NCBI RefSeq assembly: GCF_918797505.1
Contig: NC_092797.1
Location: 17,559,372 to 17,623,371, forward strand
DNA length: 64,000 bases
Source: Bemisia tabaci
Lineage: Eukaryota > Arthropoda > Insecta > Hemiptera > Aleyrodidae
Direction: 5' to 3'
Shown here in pieces: positions 44,154 through 54,604 of this stretch. Positions within the stretch are counted from its first letter, which is position 1; the number at the start of each line of letters is the position of its first letter. A program made the translations under genes and the position numbers. The notes beneath the pieces were generated by a model, which worked only from the letters and a program-made list of their open reading frames with translations, had not been told where the DNA came from and made no database searches.

Positions 44154-44406
44154 CTGCCGTGGTAAGGAAGAGCGCCGTATGAACCTTCGAGAGTTGTCAA
44201 ATTTCCCTTGATAAAATATGTATTTTTGAGAACATTCATGCATATTTTTCCTTGAAATTTTCAGATATTTTATATTCAATTGCGTACACAATGCTCTAAA
44301 AATTTTGGAAAATAATATTCGCAATTTTCACAGGAAATTCGGTTTTTATCGGAGGCAACCTGGCAACGTCTGAAGGCTCATACGGCGTTCTTCCTTAGCA
44401 CGGCAG
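44154..44406. mobile_element. 253-bp CTGCCGTGC-family MITE
   Basis: CTGCCGTGGTAAGGAAGAGC to GTTCTTCCTTAGCACGGCAG, exactly 253 bp. Flanks cact and aact match at 3 of 4. Confidence 0.87.
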
Positions 44407-44429
44407 AACTGACCCCCACATCCCGTATC

Positions 44430-44905
44430 ATTCGAGGCCTCCGGGAAGGAGGGGCGGGAATCCCGTCTGAGGGAGGAGGGTCCAGATGTCGGTGGTGGGA
44501 GGGGGAGGGGGAGGGGGTCAAGTTTGGACCGTTTAATAATGTAGGTGGCGCAAATGCGCGCATAATCGCCCTTTTTTCTCGCTGACCGTTCGCCCCATCG
44601 CTCTCTGCGTCTGCGTTCGCTCGGTTCGGTCGTAAGGGTAAAGGGCGTTGCCGATGCTGCGTGGGATCGCACGGCTTCACGCTGTGCGTCGGGAGGAAAT
44701 TTCGGAAAATTGGCAACGCTGTCGGCGGATTTTGAGTTGCCGGGCGGCGGCGCGCAAAAACAAAAGTGAGCTCCGCGGAATGCATAATCAATTTGAAGAG
44801 TCCCGGTTGCATAAATGAAATTTATCTCCGGCGCGGATCGTATCATTCTGCGCCGTGTTGCCGCTCGAGGGGTTGTAAAAAAACCCCGTTTTCGAACGGT
44901 AGAAT
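44430..44905. other. GC-rich stretch with long but unsupported frames
   Basis: Includes a GGGAGGGGGA-type run near 44497-44517. Two overlapping minus-strand frames (44346-44933 and 44378-44812) are open mostly because of base composition. They extend into the neighbouring MITE, which argues against a real gene. Confidence 0.4.
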
Positions 44906-44915
44906 ATTCCGAGGG

Positions 44916-45077
44916 CAGAGGCGGATCCAGCAATTTGGCAACACCGGATTTCCTCCATTTAAACCTGTGTTAAATAATCGATTTTTGTCGGGGCACCTGA
45001 CCCCTCTAATAATCGATACATTTCCATCGGTTTAAATGGAGGAAAACAACGTTGCCAATTTGCTGGATCCGCCAATG
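44916..45077. mobile_element. hAT-type hairpin MITE, CAGAGGCGGATCCAG family
   Basis: The arms CAGAGGCGGATCCAGCAA and TTGCTGGATCCGCC are inverted, with inner TCCTCCATTTAAACC / GGTTTAAATGGAGGA pairs. Flanks tccgaggg (44908-44915) and tctgaggg (45078-45085) match at 7 of 8. The interior recalls the CAGTGGCGTGGCG hairpins, so the families may be related. Confidence 0.78.
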
Positions 45078-45409
45078 TCTGAGGGCTTCAAAACAATCGA
45101 TGAAATTCAACAAAATGGACGAAACTATCGAGGAGATAGTTAATTTTGCAATCGTCATAATGTAGAAGATAGTATAGGAGGAGGAATTGAGGCACAGAAA
45201 AAATCGAAATTTTAGTTATTTCGTCTGAACTAGTCTCCAGGATTACCATGGGGAAGAATAATGAGCTCTGGAGCTCACTTTTGCTTCTCAATGTTAGAAG
45301 TTTATCAGTGTCATAAGGTGGCCGGTGCCTTAAAGTGCAAACCCCAAAAGTATGAGAAATGCATAGCCCGACAGCGCGAAGAGTGAGTTTTGAAACTCAT
45401 CCTATATTA

Positions 45410-45897
45410 TACTTCAACTCCTGGATGCAACTATTCGAGCTTCACGGATGTCCGTGTTGCATACGCACGGAATTGCAGGCGTTTTGGCTCTCCTGGCGCC
45501 TGGCGCTTACCGTTCCACACCCGGCGACGGGCTGAACTGCGAGGATCCATAATGACAGAGTATCTTCAATTCTTCATACGCGTTCATACTACGAAGACAT
45601 GAATCGTTATTCTACACATCGAACTCAGCACATCGCTAAGTCAAAAATGAAGCTCGAAAGGTACTCACGTCCGATACGCAAGTGAGCAACTATAACTTAT
45701 ATTCGTGCGTGGAGGATGTCTCTGTAGTACAAATGAAGAATTGAAGGCGCTCTGCCGTTTTGGGTGTACTTATAATCCGCTGCAACACCGCAGGTGAAGT
45801 GGTGTTTGGTGAGTGCCAGCAGATTGAAAACGCCTTAACTTCTGTGCGTATGCAACACGGACATCCGTGGAGCTCGATTAGTTGCATTCAGGCGTTG
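45410..45897. mobile_element. Foldback element with about 65-bp arms
   Basis: CTGGATGCAACTATTCGAGC, CACGGATGTCCGTG and TTGCATACGCAC at the left recur inverted at the right (GTGCGTATGCAACACGGAC and TCGATTAGTTGCATTCAGG). No clear target duplication. The interior is about 350 bp, with no domain recognised. Confidence 0.65.
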
Positions 45898-45899
45898 TA

Positions 45900-46940
45900 A
45901 TAAAATTCGCTTGGTGTTTGATTCTTCGCTTGTTTCGTTCGCACTTCAACTTAATCACTCGGTTGCTTATTGCGCCGATGCAGTAAACCATGACTGAATT
46001 TTATCGAAAAATTGTCAGTTTTTTTTAAAAATGCTTTCCTTTTTTAAATGTATTACACTATCCCTTCTAAAATTTGGACTGCGGTCCTACACTTCCTGAC
46101 CTAAGACTGCTTCAATAAAAACTTTTCGAGTTCGTATCCCTAAATATTTGATTTTGCAGAAGAGTTAGAAAGAAATCCAGTCAGAAATATACACCAATCA
46201 ACGGTCAGTTCAGAACCCGGTGAGGCAAAACCCAAAATAAGCAGGAAAAATTTCTCAATGTTAGATCTTCATTCGCGCTTTTGGAATTTCACCCATAAAG
46301 TTCTACGGATGGTTTTTTATTAGTGACAGTTTTTTTCTAAACGTATGTAAATCTTCCGTTTTTAATACCCTTAATTCATTAATTTCATAAATTCACGCTA
46401 GCGGAAGTTCCAAAAAATGCCTGATTCCAACAACATCCCCTTTATTTTTTGTCTCACCACGCCACTGTTTAAGGAATGTATTTCCCTGAGTGCTCGAATT
46501 ATTTTGACTTGTAAACCCTTTTTGAAAAATGCTTGGAAACAGAAATGGACAACCAAAATGAAAATGAGAAGCCTTCTTGAAATATGTTCTCCGTGCTTTA
46601 TTGTTTCCTCTCTCGCGGGCAGAAACATTCGAGGGAAAAAAAATCGCCCAAATATCTTACGGGAAACAGTGCGCCGATTGCGTCATCATGAAAACCGCCA
46701 CCCAGCAGTCGGGACCCTTTTATCAACGTGGATACAAAATTTTCGCCTGATCAGTACATAAAATTCGCTTCTCAGAAACCACGTCTTCAATTATTTATCC
46801 TCGCAATTGTCCTCCCCCCCCCTCACCCCCCGAGACGACTGTGGTCGTGGAATCAATATGCATCTTACAGCCGACGAGAGACTCTTGGCTCGTCATAGCC
46901 GCAACCTACCTCGCACTACTGCATTAGTTGATCCATCAAT
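45900..46940. other. No gene recognised
   Basis: A frame at 46417-46761 is open for 114 codons but shows no domain or compositional signal. A C run lies at about 46815-46831. Confidence 0.4.
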
Positions 46941-46951
46941 ATGGAAATTGG

Positions 46952-47115
46952 CAGTGGCGTGGTTTGCCTCGCGATACATCGATTGATCTGTTATTTAGAC
47001 CAATGGAGAAGGATCGATTAACAGGGTGTTTGCAACGAACAACCTAATAATCGATTCTTTACCACAGCCTAAAATGGGGAAATATCGATTATCGATCATT
47101 CATGCCTCGCCGCTG
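46952..47115. mobile_element. hAT-type hairpin MITE (CAGTGGCGTGGCG family), copy 5
   Basis: Starts CAGTGGCGTGG and ends GCCTCGCCGCTG. Perfect 8-bp target duplication gaaattgg (46944-46951 and 47116-47123). The arms have diverged more than in other copies. Confidence 0.9.
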
Positions 47116-47123
47116 GAAATTGG

Positions 47124-47460
47124 TGGACACACCGAGGAGAGGAACATTGTCGCGGCGATCCTTCGATTGCTACGATTCAATTCTGTAACCTCTTCACATT
47201 GTTGTCATTTTGGCGGAGGATTGTCCAACTTTTCCAGGGGTTGCACTGAAAAGTGGGCGACTTTCAACTGGAAAATGGCAACCCTGCCTAGCTTGCCCGT
47301 CTGCGCCCTTGCTCCGAAGTCCGAAGTGCCATCGCCCAAGCTTATGCGAACATCGGCCATCATTCCCATCACGCATTTGTCAAATCTCGTGCCAATGGGA
47401 CCAAAAGGAGGATGGGCATACACTTCAAAATGAATACATTTCAGCTTCGTGGAAAGAAAA
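47124..47460. other. Unrecognised sequence with frames on both strands
   Basis: Open frames at 47026-47433 (plus) and 47205-47423 (minus) overlap. The plus-strand frame starts inside the hairpin MITE. No domain recognised. Confidence 0.35.
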
Positions 47461-47462
47461 AA

Positions 47463-47612
47463 GAATAATTGAGGGGCTTGGCGAGGCTAAGGCGCATAAA
47501 TGCGGTTTTTGTTATTTTGAGAAATATGTGTTTGAATTTTTAAAATTACATGGACCTTATGGCGGAAATGAAGTTCAAACTGACTTTTTGATGCTTTAAA
47601 ATTGAAATTTGT
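47463..47612. repeat. Dispersed repeat, copy 2 (similar to 8728-8881)
   Basis: Shares AAGTTCAAACTGACTTTTTG, TATGGCGGAAA and TTTTGAGAAATATGTGT-like blocks in order with the first copy. An A run follows at 47647-47666. Probably part of an undelimited transposable element. Confidence 0.6.
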
Positions 47613-47614
47613 AA

Positions 47615-48170
47615 GTACCCTAGGGCAGGAAAGGACTTATAATTCACGTTTATTTAAAAAAAAAAAAAAAAAAAAATTGATAGTGTTTTGAGGAACTCGC
47701 CATGACGGTGCCATGTTTGGAAAAAAATGTAGATCTTCTACCTAGCGTCCTAGCGTAGGTTATGAGATATGCGAAATAAAATGTGATTTATTCGGAATGA
47801 AAAAGGTCACAGCAAGGCTTTTTCCTAATACCTCAAACCGGCTGGAATGCTGACTTATGCCACGACAAAGTCTCGAACAGGGAGAATTTTCCTCACGACA
47901 ATTTTCAAGCTTCATCGTTATGTTAAGTGGAAACTTCCGCGTTAGCATTAAGGCGACTATGTAGTTGATATTGCAAACGGACATCATACAGGCATGTAAA
48001 ATTTAAAGCGAGCACTACTTTTATGCGGAATAAATAGTTGGCACCACAGAAAGCCGGGGCTTTTTAAACATTGATCGAGCATTGCGGCCCGTAAAAAGTT
48101 TCAGATGATGTTACGTAGATGAAAATTGAGTTTTTGTGGTCAAATGTTTTGCAGGTTCGATTTTTAGACT
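47615..48170. other. No gene recognised
   Basis: A run at about 47647-47666, then ordinary AT-rich sequence. Confidence 0.45.
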
Positions 48171-48182
48171 TAGTAGCACTAT

Positions 48183-48392
48183 CTCCACTCGTTAAAATGA
48201 CGTCAAAATGGAAGCTAAAAGTGAATTGATTTCAACGATAAGTGGCTCTAAGTCGGGACTCGATGCGATTGATGAGTGTTGCAACTCAAAATAGAGTGAC
48301 CCGACTCTTTTTTGATCAACAATCGCGAACAAATCGTATTTATCGGTTCAATCTGAGCTTCCATTTTGACGCCATTTTGACGAGTGGACACA
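48183..48392. mobile_element. Foldback MITE, CCACTCGTTAAAATGACGTC arms
   Basis: CCACTCGTTAAAATGACGTC at 48195 is inverted at 48346-48388 as GACGCCATTTTGACGAGTGG, and AAAATGGAAGCT pairs with AGCTTCCATTTT. The outer part (GCACTATCT / CACAGGGCT) pairs weakly. Target duplication unclear. Confidence 0.6.
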
Positions 48393-48395
48393 GGG

Positions 48396-49390
48396 CTATT
48401 TGGTGAAAAGTTACCACTTTTCCAAGTTTACCTCTTTAAGTTTACCCGGGGCTTTTCATCGATGCATTTTAGAAGTGAAATAATTGAATCAAGGGTAAAT
48501 GGAACATTTTTTATAATGCTTGCGGGAGGGCTCTCTCAAGTTTACCCTCCGTAACTCACATCATCCCCGAGTCGCCAACTTGGTGCATCATCCCTCCCTC
48601 CTCCCTCATCCGTCTGGTGGCCCACCTCCCACCTTTCCGGACTATTTGCCTACCTGTAGAAATGACTTCGCGAGCTGAACTGCCCGAGGTCTGAAGTAGG
48701 TGTTTATTTTTCTTACCTTTGAATCGAACAAAATAAATCACACGGCTCTCTCCTGTATAACAAATTGAGTCGGCACTGATCTGTTTTATTTCTTTTTGCT
48801 CTTTCGCCGTCTTTCTATCCGATATCTTTTCTGTATACGAAGTCAGTTGCCGCTGTCGAAGGAGGCTCCGTATTGCCGGAATGTGCGAGTTTCTGAGATT
48901 TCTCGGCCAAAAAATCCCCGAATTTTCCTCCGATCTGACAACCGCGAGAGAGCCGTAAAATTCTGAAGAACGAGGACGGATCAACTCACCAAGACAATTT
49001 TCGTGGAACCGTTTCCAGACACGGCCAAGTGGCGAGATAAAAAAAACCTGTCACTTTGTGTCATATTTACTTTACGAACATTTTATTCAAATTTACGCGT
49101 TTTCTCCCTCTGGTGACTTGCTGAAAGAGATGAAAAACTCCGAATGAAATAATTTGATGCGAGGTTAACGCACTGAAATTGACGAGGCATGCCTTCATTT
49201 TCTAGCCGTTTGCATTTTAATTCTACGCCGAGTTTAGCTCTAAGTTATCGCTCTCCTCTGCTTTCCGTGTCGTTCGTTTAAATTGTTTTGACTCAGCCTC
49301 CGTGGAGAGTAATTTTCTGACTAAGAACCGTGCGATGTTTTAAAAATCCACCTATATGTCTCAGACGTCCGGTTTTGACAGCGGTGATGT
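48396..49390. other. No gene recognised
   Basis: A minus-strand frame at 48556-48984 is open for 142 codons without recognisable domain. No delimited element. Confidence 0.4.
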
Positions 49391-49410
49391 GAAAATTAAA
49401 AACAGAAGTG

Positions 49411-49585
49411 GTGCGACTCTAGTGCGATGTCGCAGAATATCAATTGATTTTCATCCATTTGAAGCTGTGGTAAAGAATCGATCATAAGGTAGGTGTCCGT
49501 TGCGAACACTTTGCTCATCGATTCTTTTCTATAGGTTTCAACGACAGATAAATCGATAGATCGCAAAGCGCACCGCACGCCACTG
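49411..49585. mobile_element. hAT-type hairpin MITE (CAGTGGCGTGGCG family), copy 6, eroded left end
   Basis: Right end CGCACGCCACTG and the core GTCCGTTGCGAACAC are clear. The left end is blurred and no duplication is readable. The next copy lies only 28 bp away. Confidence 0.75.
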
Positions 49586-49613
49586 GCGCCATTGCACGAT
49601 TCTTCGTGAGAGG

Positions 49614-49770
49614 CAGTGTCGCAGCATGCTTTGCGATTTATCGATTGATCTGTCATTTAAACCTATGGAAAAGGATCGATAAACAGGGTGTTCGCAACGA
49701 ACACCTTAATGACAGATTCTTTCTTTTAGTGAGGAAAAATCGATAATCGATCTTTCACGCCTCGCCACTG
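49614..49770. mobile_element. hAT-type hairpin MITE (CAGTGGCGTGGCG family), copy 7
   Basis: CAGTGTCGCAGCATGCTTTG to CACGCCTCGCCACTG, flanked by gtgagagg (49606-49613) and gtgagaga (49771-49778), 7 of 8 matching. It keeps ACAGGGTGTTCGCAACGAAC in the core. Confidence 0.88.
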
Positions 49771-49823
49771 GTGAGAGACACATGGCCAACATGGCGCTAA
49801 CAGCGCGGTTTATCAATGCAATA

Positions 49824-50046
49824 CACTAAAAAAAACACATTGGATCTAGAGTCCAGACTCTTAAAAACATCGACAAGAAAAAGTACTTTTGATTCAATCA
49901 GAATCTAGCTTAAATCAAGAACCAAGCCTCTTAATTTAAGCAGATTTCGTTTTGATTCAAGCAAAAATCCGATCAAATCAAGAGTATTTTTTCTTTTCAA
50001 TGTTTTCAAGAATCTGGACTCTAGATCCAGATTTTTTTTTCCAGTG
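49824..50046. mobile_element. TA-type foldback MITE (GGATCTAGAGTCCAGAC arms), copy 2
   Basis: CACTAAAAAAAACACATTGG to TTTTTTTTTCCAGTG, with TA at 49822-49823 and 50047-50048. The arms CATTGGATCTAGAGTCCAGA and TCTGGACTCTAGATCCAG are inverted. Same family as 23178-23396. Confidence 0.88.
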
Positions 50047-50049
50047 TAC

Positions 50050-50460
50050 TATTTTTTACTATAGTGCACTGAAATGAAGATACGCATTTAAGAAAGGCTA
50101 TACACACTTTGGCGAAAACTCATCCTAAGTTTTTCGTTCAAAACATGCCTCTTTCATAGAAAATCATAAATGAATACAAGTGAAAAAATGAAGTATCAAC
50201 GCCGATCGTGCAACGTCTAAATGGGTCGACCTACCACTTCCAGTGAGGAAACTTAGTGCAAATACAGGTGATTTAAATAAGTGAAGGACTGAAAATTGAA
50301 ACGTTAAATGAATTAAAGTTTTCCGGGAACGCATGTGTGTTGAAAAGCCGCGCGTCAGTTTTCTTTACTCTTTAGCTGAATTGCAAAATTTATGAAAAAG
50401 GAAAAGAATTTATTTATGGTGGCCACAGCCCCACAGCCTCACGAGGACAACTCGACGGTG
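50050..50460. other. No gene recognised
   Basis: Ordinary AT-rich sequence between elements. Confidence 0.45.
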
Positions 50461-50875
50461 AAACTCTGCTGCGTTGAGTGTAAGTGCCGCATAAGCATTC
50501 GAATGTTGCTGAATTTCTTCTCAAGAAATATTTATTCTTGAAGGAAGTTATGGATATTTTTCGTTTAAATTTTCAGACATTTTAGATCAAATTACAAACA
50601 AAATCCTCTGAAAAATCGAAAGGAAAATTTTCCTCAAATATTCCTGAAAATTCATGATTTGTCGATGGCAATTCGGCAACGCCTCATGACTCTTACGGCG
50701 CACAGTTGGTCGAGTCAATATGAGAGGTCGGACAAAATTTGGAAACTTTATACGCTTATAACTTTATTTACATAAAAACTTTGAGGTTCTAAACGTAGTT
50801 ACATTGGTTTCCTGGTGAAATTTTCTTTGAAAGTACCGATTAAAGTTTATAATGTGCCGAAATAAACATCAAAAT

Positions 50876-51927
50876 TAGAGTCCCTTTATACCCAGAGTTA
50901 AGACAACTCACTTTTGGTTGGGCTGAAAGTGGCCTAAAAAAATCCAATTCTGATTAGTTCTCGCTCATGGAGGCCGAAACGAGTGCTCCAAGATGGCGGT
51001 ACCTCGAGTGTCAACAAGAATAATGAAAATATTACCTAATGGGCCTGTTGCAAACTTTTGCTAGAGCAAAACTAAGAGTTGTTTCTTATAGATAATGCCT
51101 CAAAAATCACGATGAGCGCATCGGCAAACTCTGAAATGCACTCATAACTTCACAATCTGCGTAAGAAATTTGCGGTTTTTTGAGCTTCCCGCTTCAAAAA
51201 CGATACTACGGCACAGGTGAACATTTTGTAAGAGGAGTCGTTCCATCGTCGGCAATAATCATCATAGCCGACGCCAATCCGCCAAAACACGTTTGATGGG
51301 ACGAGATAACACCTGAACTGGATAGACCAGATAACAATCGGTGTGTTAACGTTCATATTTTCCACGCCCGAATGGATTGACCTTGAACTCTCCTTGAATT
51401 ACGCGCGGAACTGCGTGCAAGCGTCGGCCATGATGAATATCGCCGACGATGGAGCGACTCCTCTAACAAAATGTTCACCTACGCCGTAGTATCGTTTTTG
51501 AAGCGGGAAGCTTAAAAAACCGCAAATTTCTTACGCAGATTGTGAAGTTATGAGTGCATTTCAGACTTTGCCGATGCGCTCATCGTGATTTTTGAGGCAT
51601 TATCTACAAGAAACAACTCTTATTTTTGCTCTAGCAAAAGTTTGCAACAGGCCCATTGTGGTTTATCAAGAGTAAATTGTTATTTCCATCGGTCCAAAAT
51701 GAAAATAGATTAAGAAATTATTCACAAACCAATCTCATTTTCTTTTTAATTGATCAATTTGTTGATGTTGTTGTTTTTGTGTGACAGACATCGCAGGATT
51801 CCTGATCCTTGTGTCCCTCAATATCGTTCGTTTGGGTGCACTCGTTTCGGCCTCCATGGCCAGCCAAGGCCGGCTGCCAGTCAGCTGATAATCGAGTTGT
51901 CTTAACTCTGGGTATAAAGGGACTCTA
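50876..51927. mobile_element. hAT-like element with TAGAGTCCCTTTATACC ends, interrupted
   Basis: TAGAGTCCCTTTATACCCAG at the left and its inverse CTGGGTATAAAGGGACTCTA at the right, with perfect 8-bp duplications atcaaaat (50868-50875 and 51928-51935). The TAGAG start and 8-bp duplication fit hAT. 1,052 bp, of which 614 bp is an inserted foldback. A second copy is at 63646-63968. Confidence 0.87.
51041..51654. mobile_element. Foldback with GGGCCTGTTGC ends, arms about 234 bp
   Basis: Left arm 51041-51274 and right arm 51421-51654 are inverted copies with few mismatches around a 146-bp loop. Termini GGGCCTGTTGCAAACTTTTG and its inverse, with AT on each side (51039-51040 and 51655-51656). GGGCCTGTT-type ends and an AT duplication occur in the ISL2EU branch of Harbinger-like elements, which is a tentative placement. 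Innermost layer of the nest. Confidence 0.82.
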
Positions 51928-52027
51928 ATCAAAATGTGCCATTTCAGTCAAACATTTCATGTCCGACCTCTCTAATTGACTCGATCCATTGTGCGGCGAT
52001 TCATCCCTAGCACGACAGAACTGCAGC

Positions 52028-52488
52028 AACCTGTATCTCGTTTGCGGTGTTACAAAGTCTTCGCTCCCATTTATTGTATGAAAGGAGGAAAAAACAGCGA
52101 TATTACTTAAAATTGTCACACAAAATCCCTCACTTTGAAATGGAAAAGCAGGGCAGTTCTAAAGAAATAGGGTCGAGTATTTTTCCATTTAAAAGATAAA
52201 TTATGAGAGGAAGTTTACAGCGTCGCAAACTACACTGAGAAAAAACTATGGCTTATAAACCTATTAGAGGTAAATATGGAACACCACTAATAGTAGTACC
52301 TCTACATATAATAATAGCACATATACCTTAGTTATGGTCTCTGTACCTTAATTTGGTACAGAGACCTTAGTATGGTTCACAGACCGAGAATCATTAGTTT
52401 ATTTACGACTATTATAGGTGTTCCATATTTACCTCTAATAGGTTTATAAACCATAGTTTTTTCTCAGTGTAAGATAGCTGTTCTTGCA
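52028..52488. mobile_element. MITE with CTCGTTTGCGGTGTT end, split by a TA-type MITE
   Basis: Left end CTGTATCTCGTTTGCGGTG and GTTACAAAGTCTTCGC resembles the left end of 62830-63055. Near 52222, AGCGTCGCAAAC resembles the right end. The TA-type MITE (52233-52469) has inserted there. Ends approximate. Confidence 0.5.
52233..52469. mobile_element. TA-type foldback MITE, CACTGAGAAAAAACTATGG ends
   Basis: CACTGAGAAAAAACTATGG to CCATAGTTTTTTCTCAGTG, TA on both sides (52231-52232 and 52470-52471). The arms continue almost perfectly through TTATAAACCTATTAGAGG and GTAAATATGGAACACC. The centre is GGTCTCTGTACC / GGTACAGAGACC. The whole element is a hairpin. Confidence 0.9.
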
Positions 52489-52489
52489 G

Positions 52490-53765
52490 TCTCGCCGTCA
52501 AACTGAGGCTAGGAGAGATGCTAGTTATGATGTGCTACGACAAATACAAAATTGAGGGTGAACGTAGAAATTTACGATTGTGACGTTACAAATTTCTTAT
52601 AACGGTTCATGCAGGCACAAGGAAACCAACCGTCTTGCATCATGAGGAACTGAACTAAGTTTAACAGGAAGGAACCCAATTTTTTTGGCTAACAGTTAGG
52701 TACAAATTTTTTGGAATAAAAGGAGAAAATTGGCGGAAATCCGGTTTTTTCAGTTGAAAATAAACAAGCAGAGCTGTTGCACTTGATCAAATTTAAAAAT
52801 CCGACACGCAGTATCTATCAGAAATATAGAAGAAATTCTACAATAGGTAGACCATCTCTTCCCTCAAGAAAAACTCGATCCTTTTTCGTTGAACTCAATT
52901 CAACTATGCAACCAGCTGGTGGTATGCTCTCTGAAAATTTTGTGCATGCTTGAATTTTAGTATGAGCTCTCCTGGGAATTATACCGCAAGAACAACAAAT
53001 TTAGACAGCGCAACCAAGACACGTGTTTTCCTAGTTTTACAATCGTTGGTTTGTCTCATGTCGCAGAGTGCAAGTCGACTCACATTCTTCATCAACGCCA
53101 CTAATGCGAGGCGTCGCGTCTCGTGTCGCTCCTCGGTAATACGACGGCAAGGAATTTGTGCGCAAATATCCTTCTCAGTTAACACAGACCAAATTCCACC
53201 TTTCTTTCAACAGTTTTCCGCATACCGAAAAAGGTGGTCATTTCGCCTTCATTTAGTAGAATATGCAAAACGCACTCCCACGAATCGAAAAAGTGTTATT
53301 CAGACGCTAAGATGCAGCACTCAAAAGGTTATCTTGACGGCAGATACAGGCTGATCGCATTTCCTTCGGATGATTTGAATTGACGAATAAGAATCATTAT
53401 CAAAGTAAACAGAGAAAATTGCATCGCAAAATGGTTTCATCAGAGTACGAAGATGTCGCAAAGGAGCAAAGGATGTGGAGGTGGAGGCACAATAGAGACA
53501 GTGCCTCGCGTGGCAGAGAACCCGAGTAGTTATCGTTATAGTCATAGTTAGACCCTATAGTCCATCATTTTTTCCCTTACTTAAGAGGAACCACCCATTT
53601 CAACCAATAGAATCGCTCCATACTCTCTATGTCTTTTTTGTCTATTGCTTTGTCAATGAATTTCAACAATCAGCCCGCTGTAATTTTAGGTTTTTCCCAT
53701 CAAAGCGCCTGTGCCAAACACACCAGTTGGGATGAAAAATCAAGCTCTGGGCCCGGTACACGGTG
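52490..53765. other. No gene recognised
   Basis: A plus-strand frame at 52950-53354 is open for 134 codons without a recognisable domain. No element delimited. Confidence 0.4.
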
Positions 53766-53776
53766 GTAGTTTCTGA

Positions 53777-53941
53777 CAGTGGCGTGGCGTGAATTGCGAT
53801 GTATCGATCGTTATGCCATTTAAACCTATGGAAAAGGATCGATAAACAGGGTGTTCGCAGCGAACACCTTAATAATCGATTCTTTACCATAGGTTTAAAT
53901 GGCATAACAATCGATATATCCCAATTCACGCCACGCCACTG
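53777..53941. mobile_element. hAT-type hairpin MITE (CAGTGGCGTGGCG family), copy 8, best preserved
   Basis: 165 bp, CAGTGGCGTGGCGTGAATTG to CAATTCACGCCACGCCACTG. Perfect 8-bp target duplication gtttctga (53769-53776 and 53942-53949). Only a few mismatches between arms, so it is probably the youngest copy in the window. Confidence 0.95.
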
Positions 53942-53949
53942 GTTTCTGA

Positions 53950-54345
53950 CGTTTGCGGCAACCTCAAATTCCTCTCATTATTGGTTTATTTTTTCATTTT
54001 TCGCTCTGTGACGGGGCTCTGACCTTAGTGCATCGACACAAACAGCCACTGACATTATTATTTGTTTATAGTTTGCTCCTTTGTTAGGTTTGCATGTAAG
54101 AATAAGCGGATGCCTTCATAGAACTTTGCTCTATGTCAAAGGGAAAAGAAAATTAAAGTATCTGAATCCAAGGAAAGCATGGATTTTGACAACGAGAAAG
54201 CATTGTGTATGCATGAGACAGATAAAGCACGTTTATATTCGTTGTATCTACGTGGAAAATGTAGTAGAAGCACATCTGAAAATTGTACCATGTCTCGTCT
54301 GTTGATCCCTCTAGATGCTGTTATCATACAAAAAGGCTCTCAGCA
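53950..54345. other. No gene recognised
   Basis: Short overlapping frames on both strands, none recognisable. Confidence 0.4.
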
Positions 54346-54348
54346 AAG

Positions 54349-54600
54349 CTGCCAAACTAAGGAAAAACGTCGTATGAACATTCGAGAGTTGCCAAATTTT
54401 CTCCAAGAAAATGTCCATTTTTCAGGGGAAAATATAAGTATTTTTTTTATATTTTCAGGAACTTCAGGAGAAATTGCAGGTAAAATTATCCAAAAAATTT
54501 GAAGAAAAATACTAGTAAGTTCACCGGGAAATTTGGGTTTTTTCTACAAATATTTGGCAACGTCTGAAGGCTTATACGGCGTTTTTACTTAGCGCGGCAG
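54349..54600. mobile_element. CTGCCGTGC-family MITE (252 bp)
   Basis: CTGCCAAACTAAGGAAAAAC to GTTTTTACTTAGCGCGGCAG. Flanks aaag and aatg match at 3 of 4. It retains AACATTCGAGAGTTGCCAAA. Confidence 0.86.
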
Positions 54601-54604
54601 AATG

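Larger units (their letters stand above)
50701..51993. mobile_element. Transib-like non-autonomous element, copy 2, itself interrupted
   Basis: Ends CACAGTTGGTCGAGTCAAT and, read inward from the right, CACAATGGATCGAGTCAAT. Perfect 5-bp target duplication cggcg (50696-50700 and 51994-51998), GC-rich like the cgacg of copy 1. Homologous to 27144-27881 along both ends (TTTGGAAACTTTA, ATTGGTTTCCT, GGTCGGACATG). After removal of the inserted hAT-like element about 233 bp remain, against about 228 bp for copy 1. Confidence 0.82.
50466..52018. mobile_element. CTGCCGTGC-family MITE split by nested insertions
   Basis: Left end CTGCTGCGTTGAGTGTAAG and right end CATCCCTAGCACGACAG, with perfect aact duplications (50462-50465 and 52019-52022). 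The element is interrupted at 50700 by a Transib-like element. Removing that insertion and its duplicated 5-bp target leaves 255 bp, almost the standard 253. This length check supports the reading. Confidence 0.88.

Noticed and set aside
44346..44933. 195-codon minus-strand ORF as a host gene
   Set aside because: It overlaps a MITE, is GC-biased and has overlapping open frames; no domain recognised.
50876..51927. TA duplication (mariner type) for the TAGAGTCCC elements
   Set aside because: TA on both sides is part of the terminal repeat; longer 8-bp duplications (atcaaaat, ggtctgat) lie outside it at both copies.
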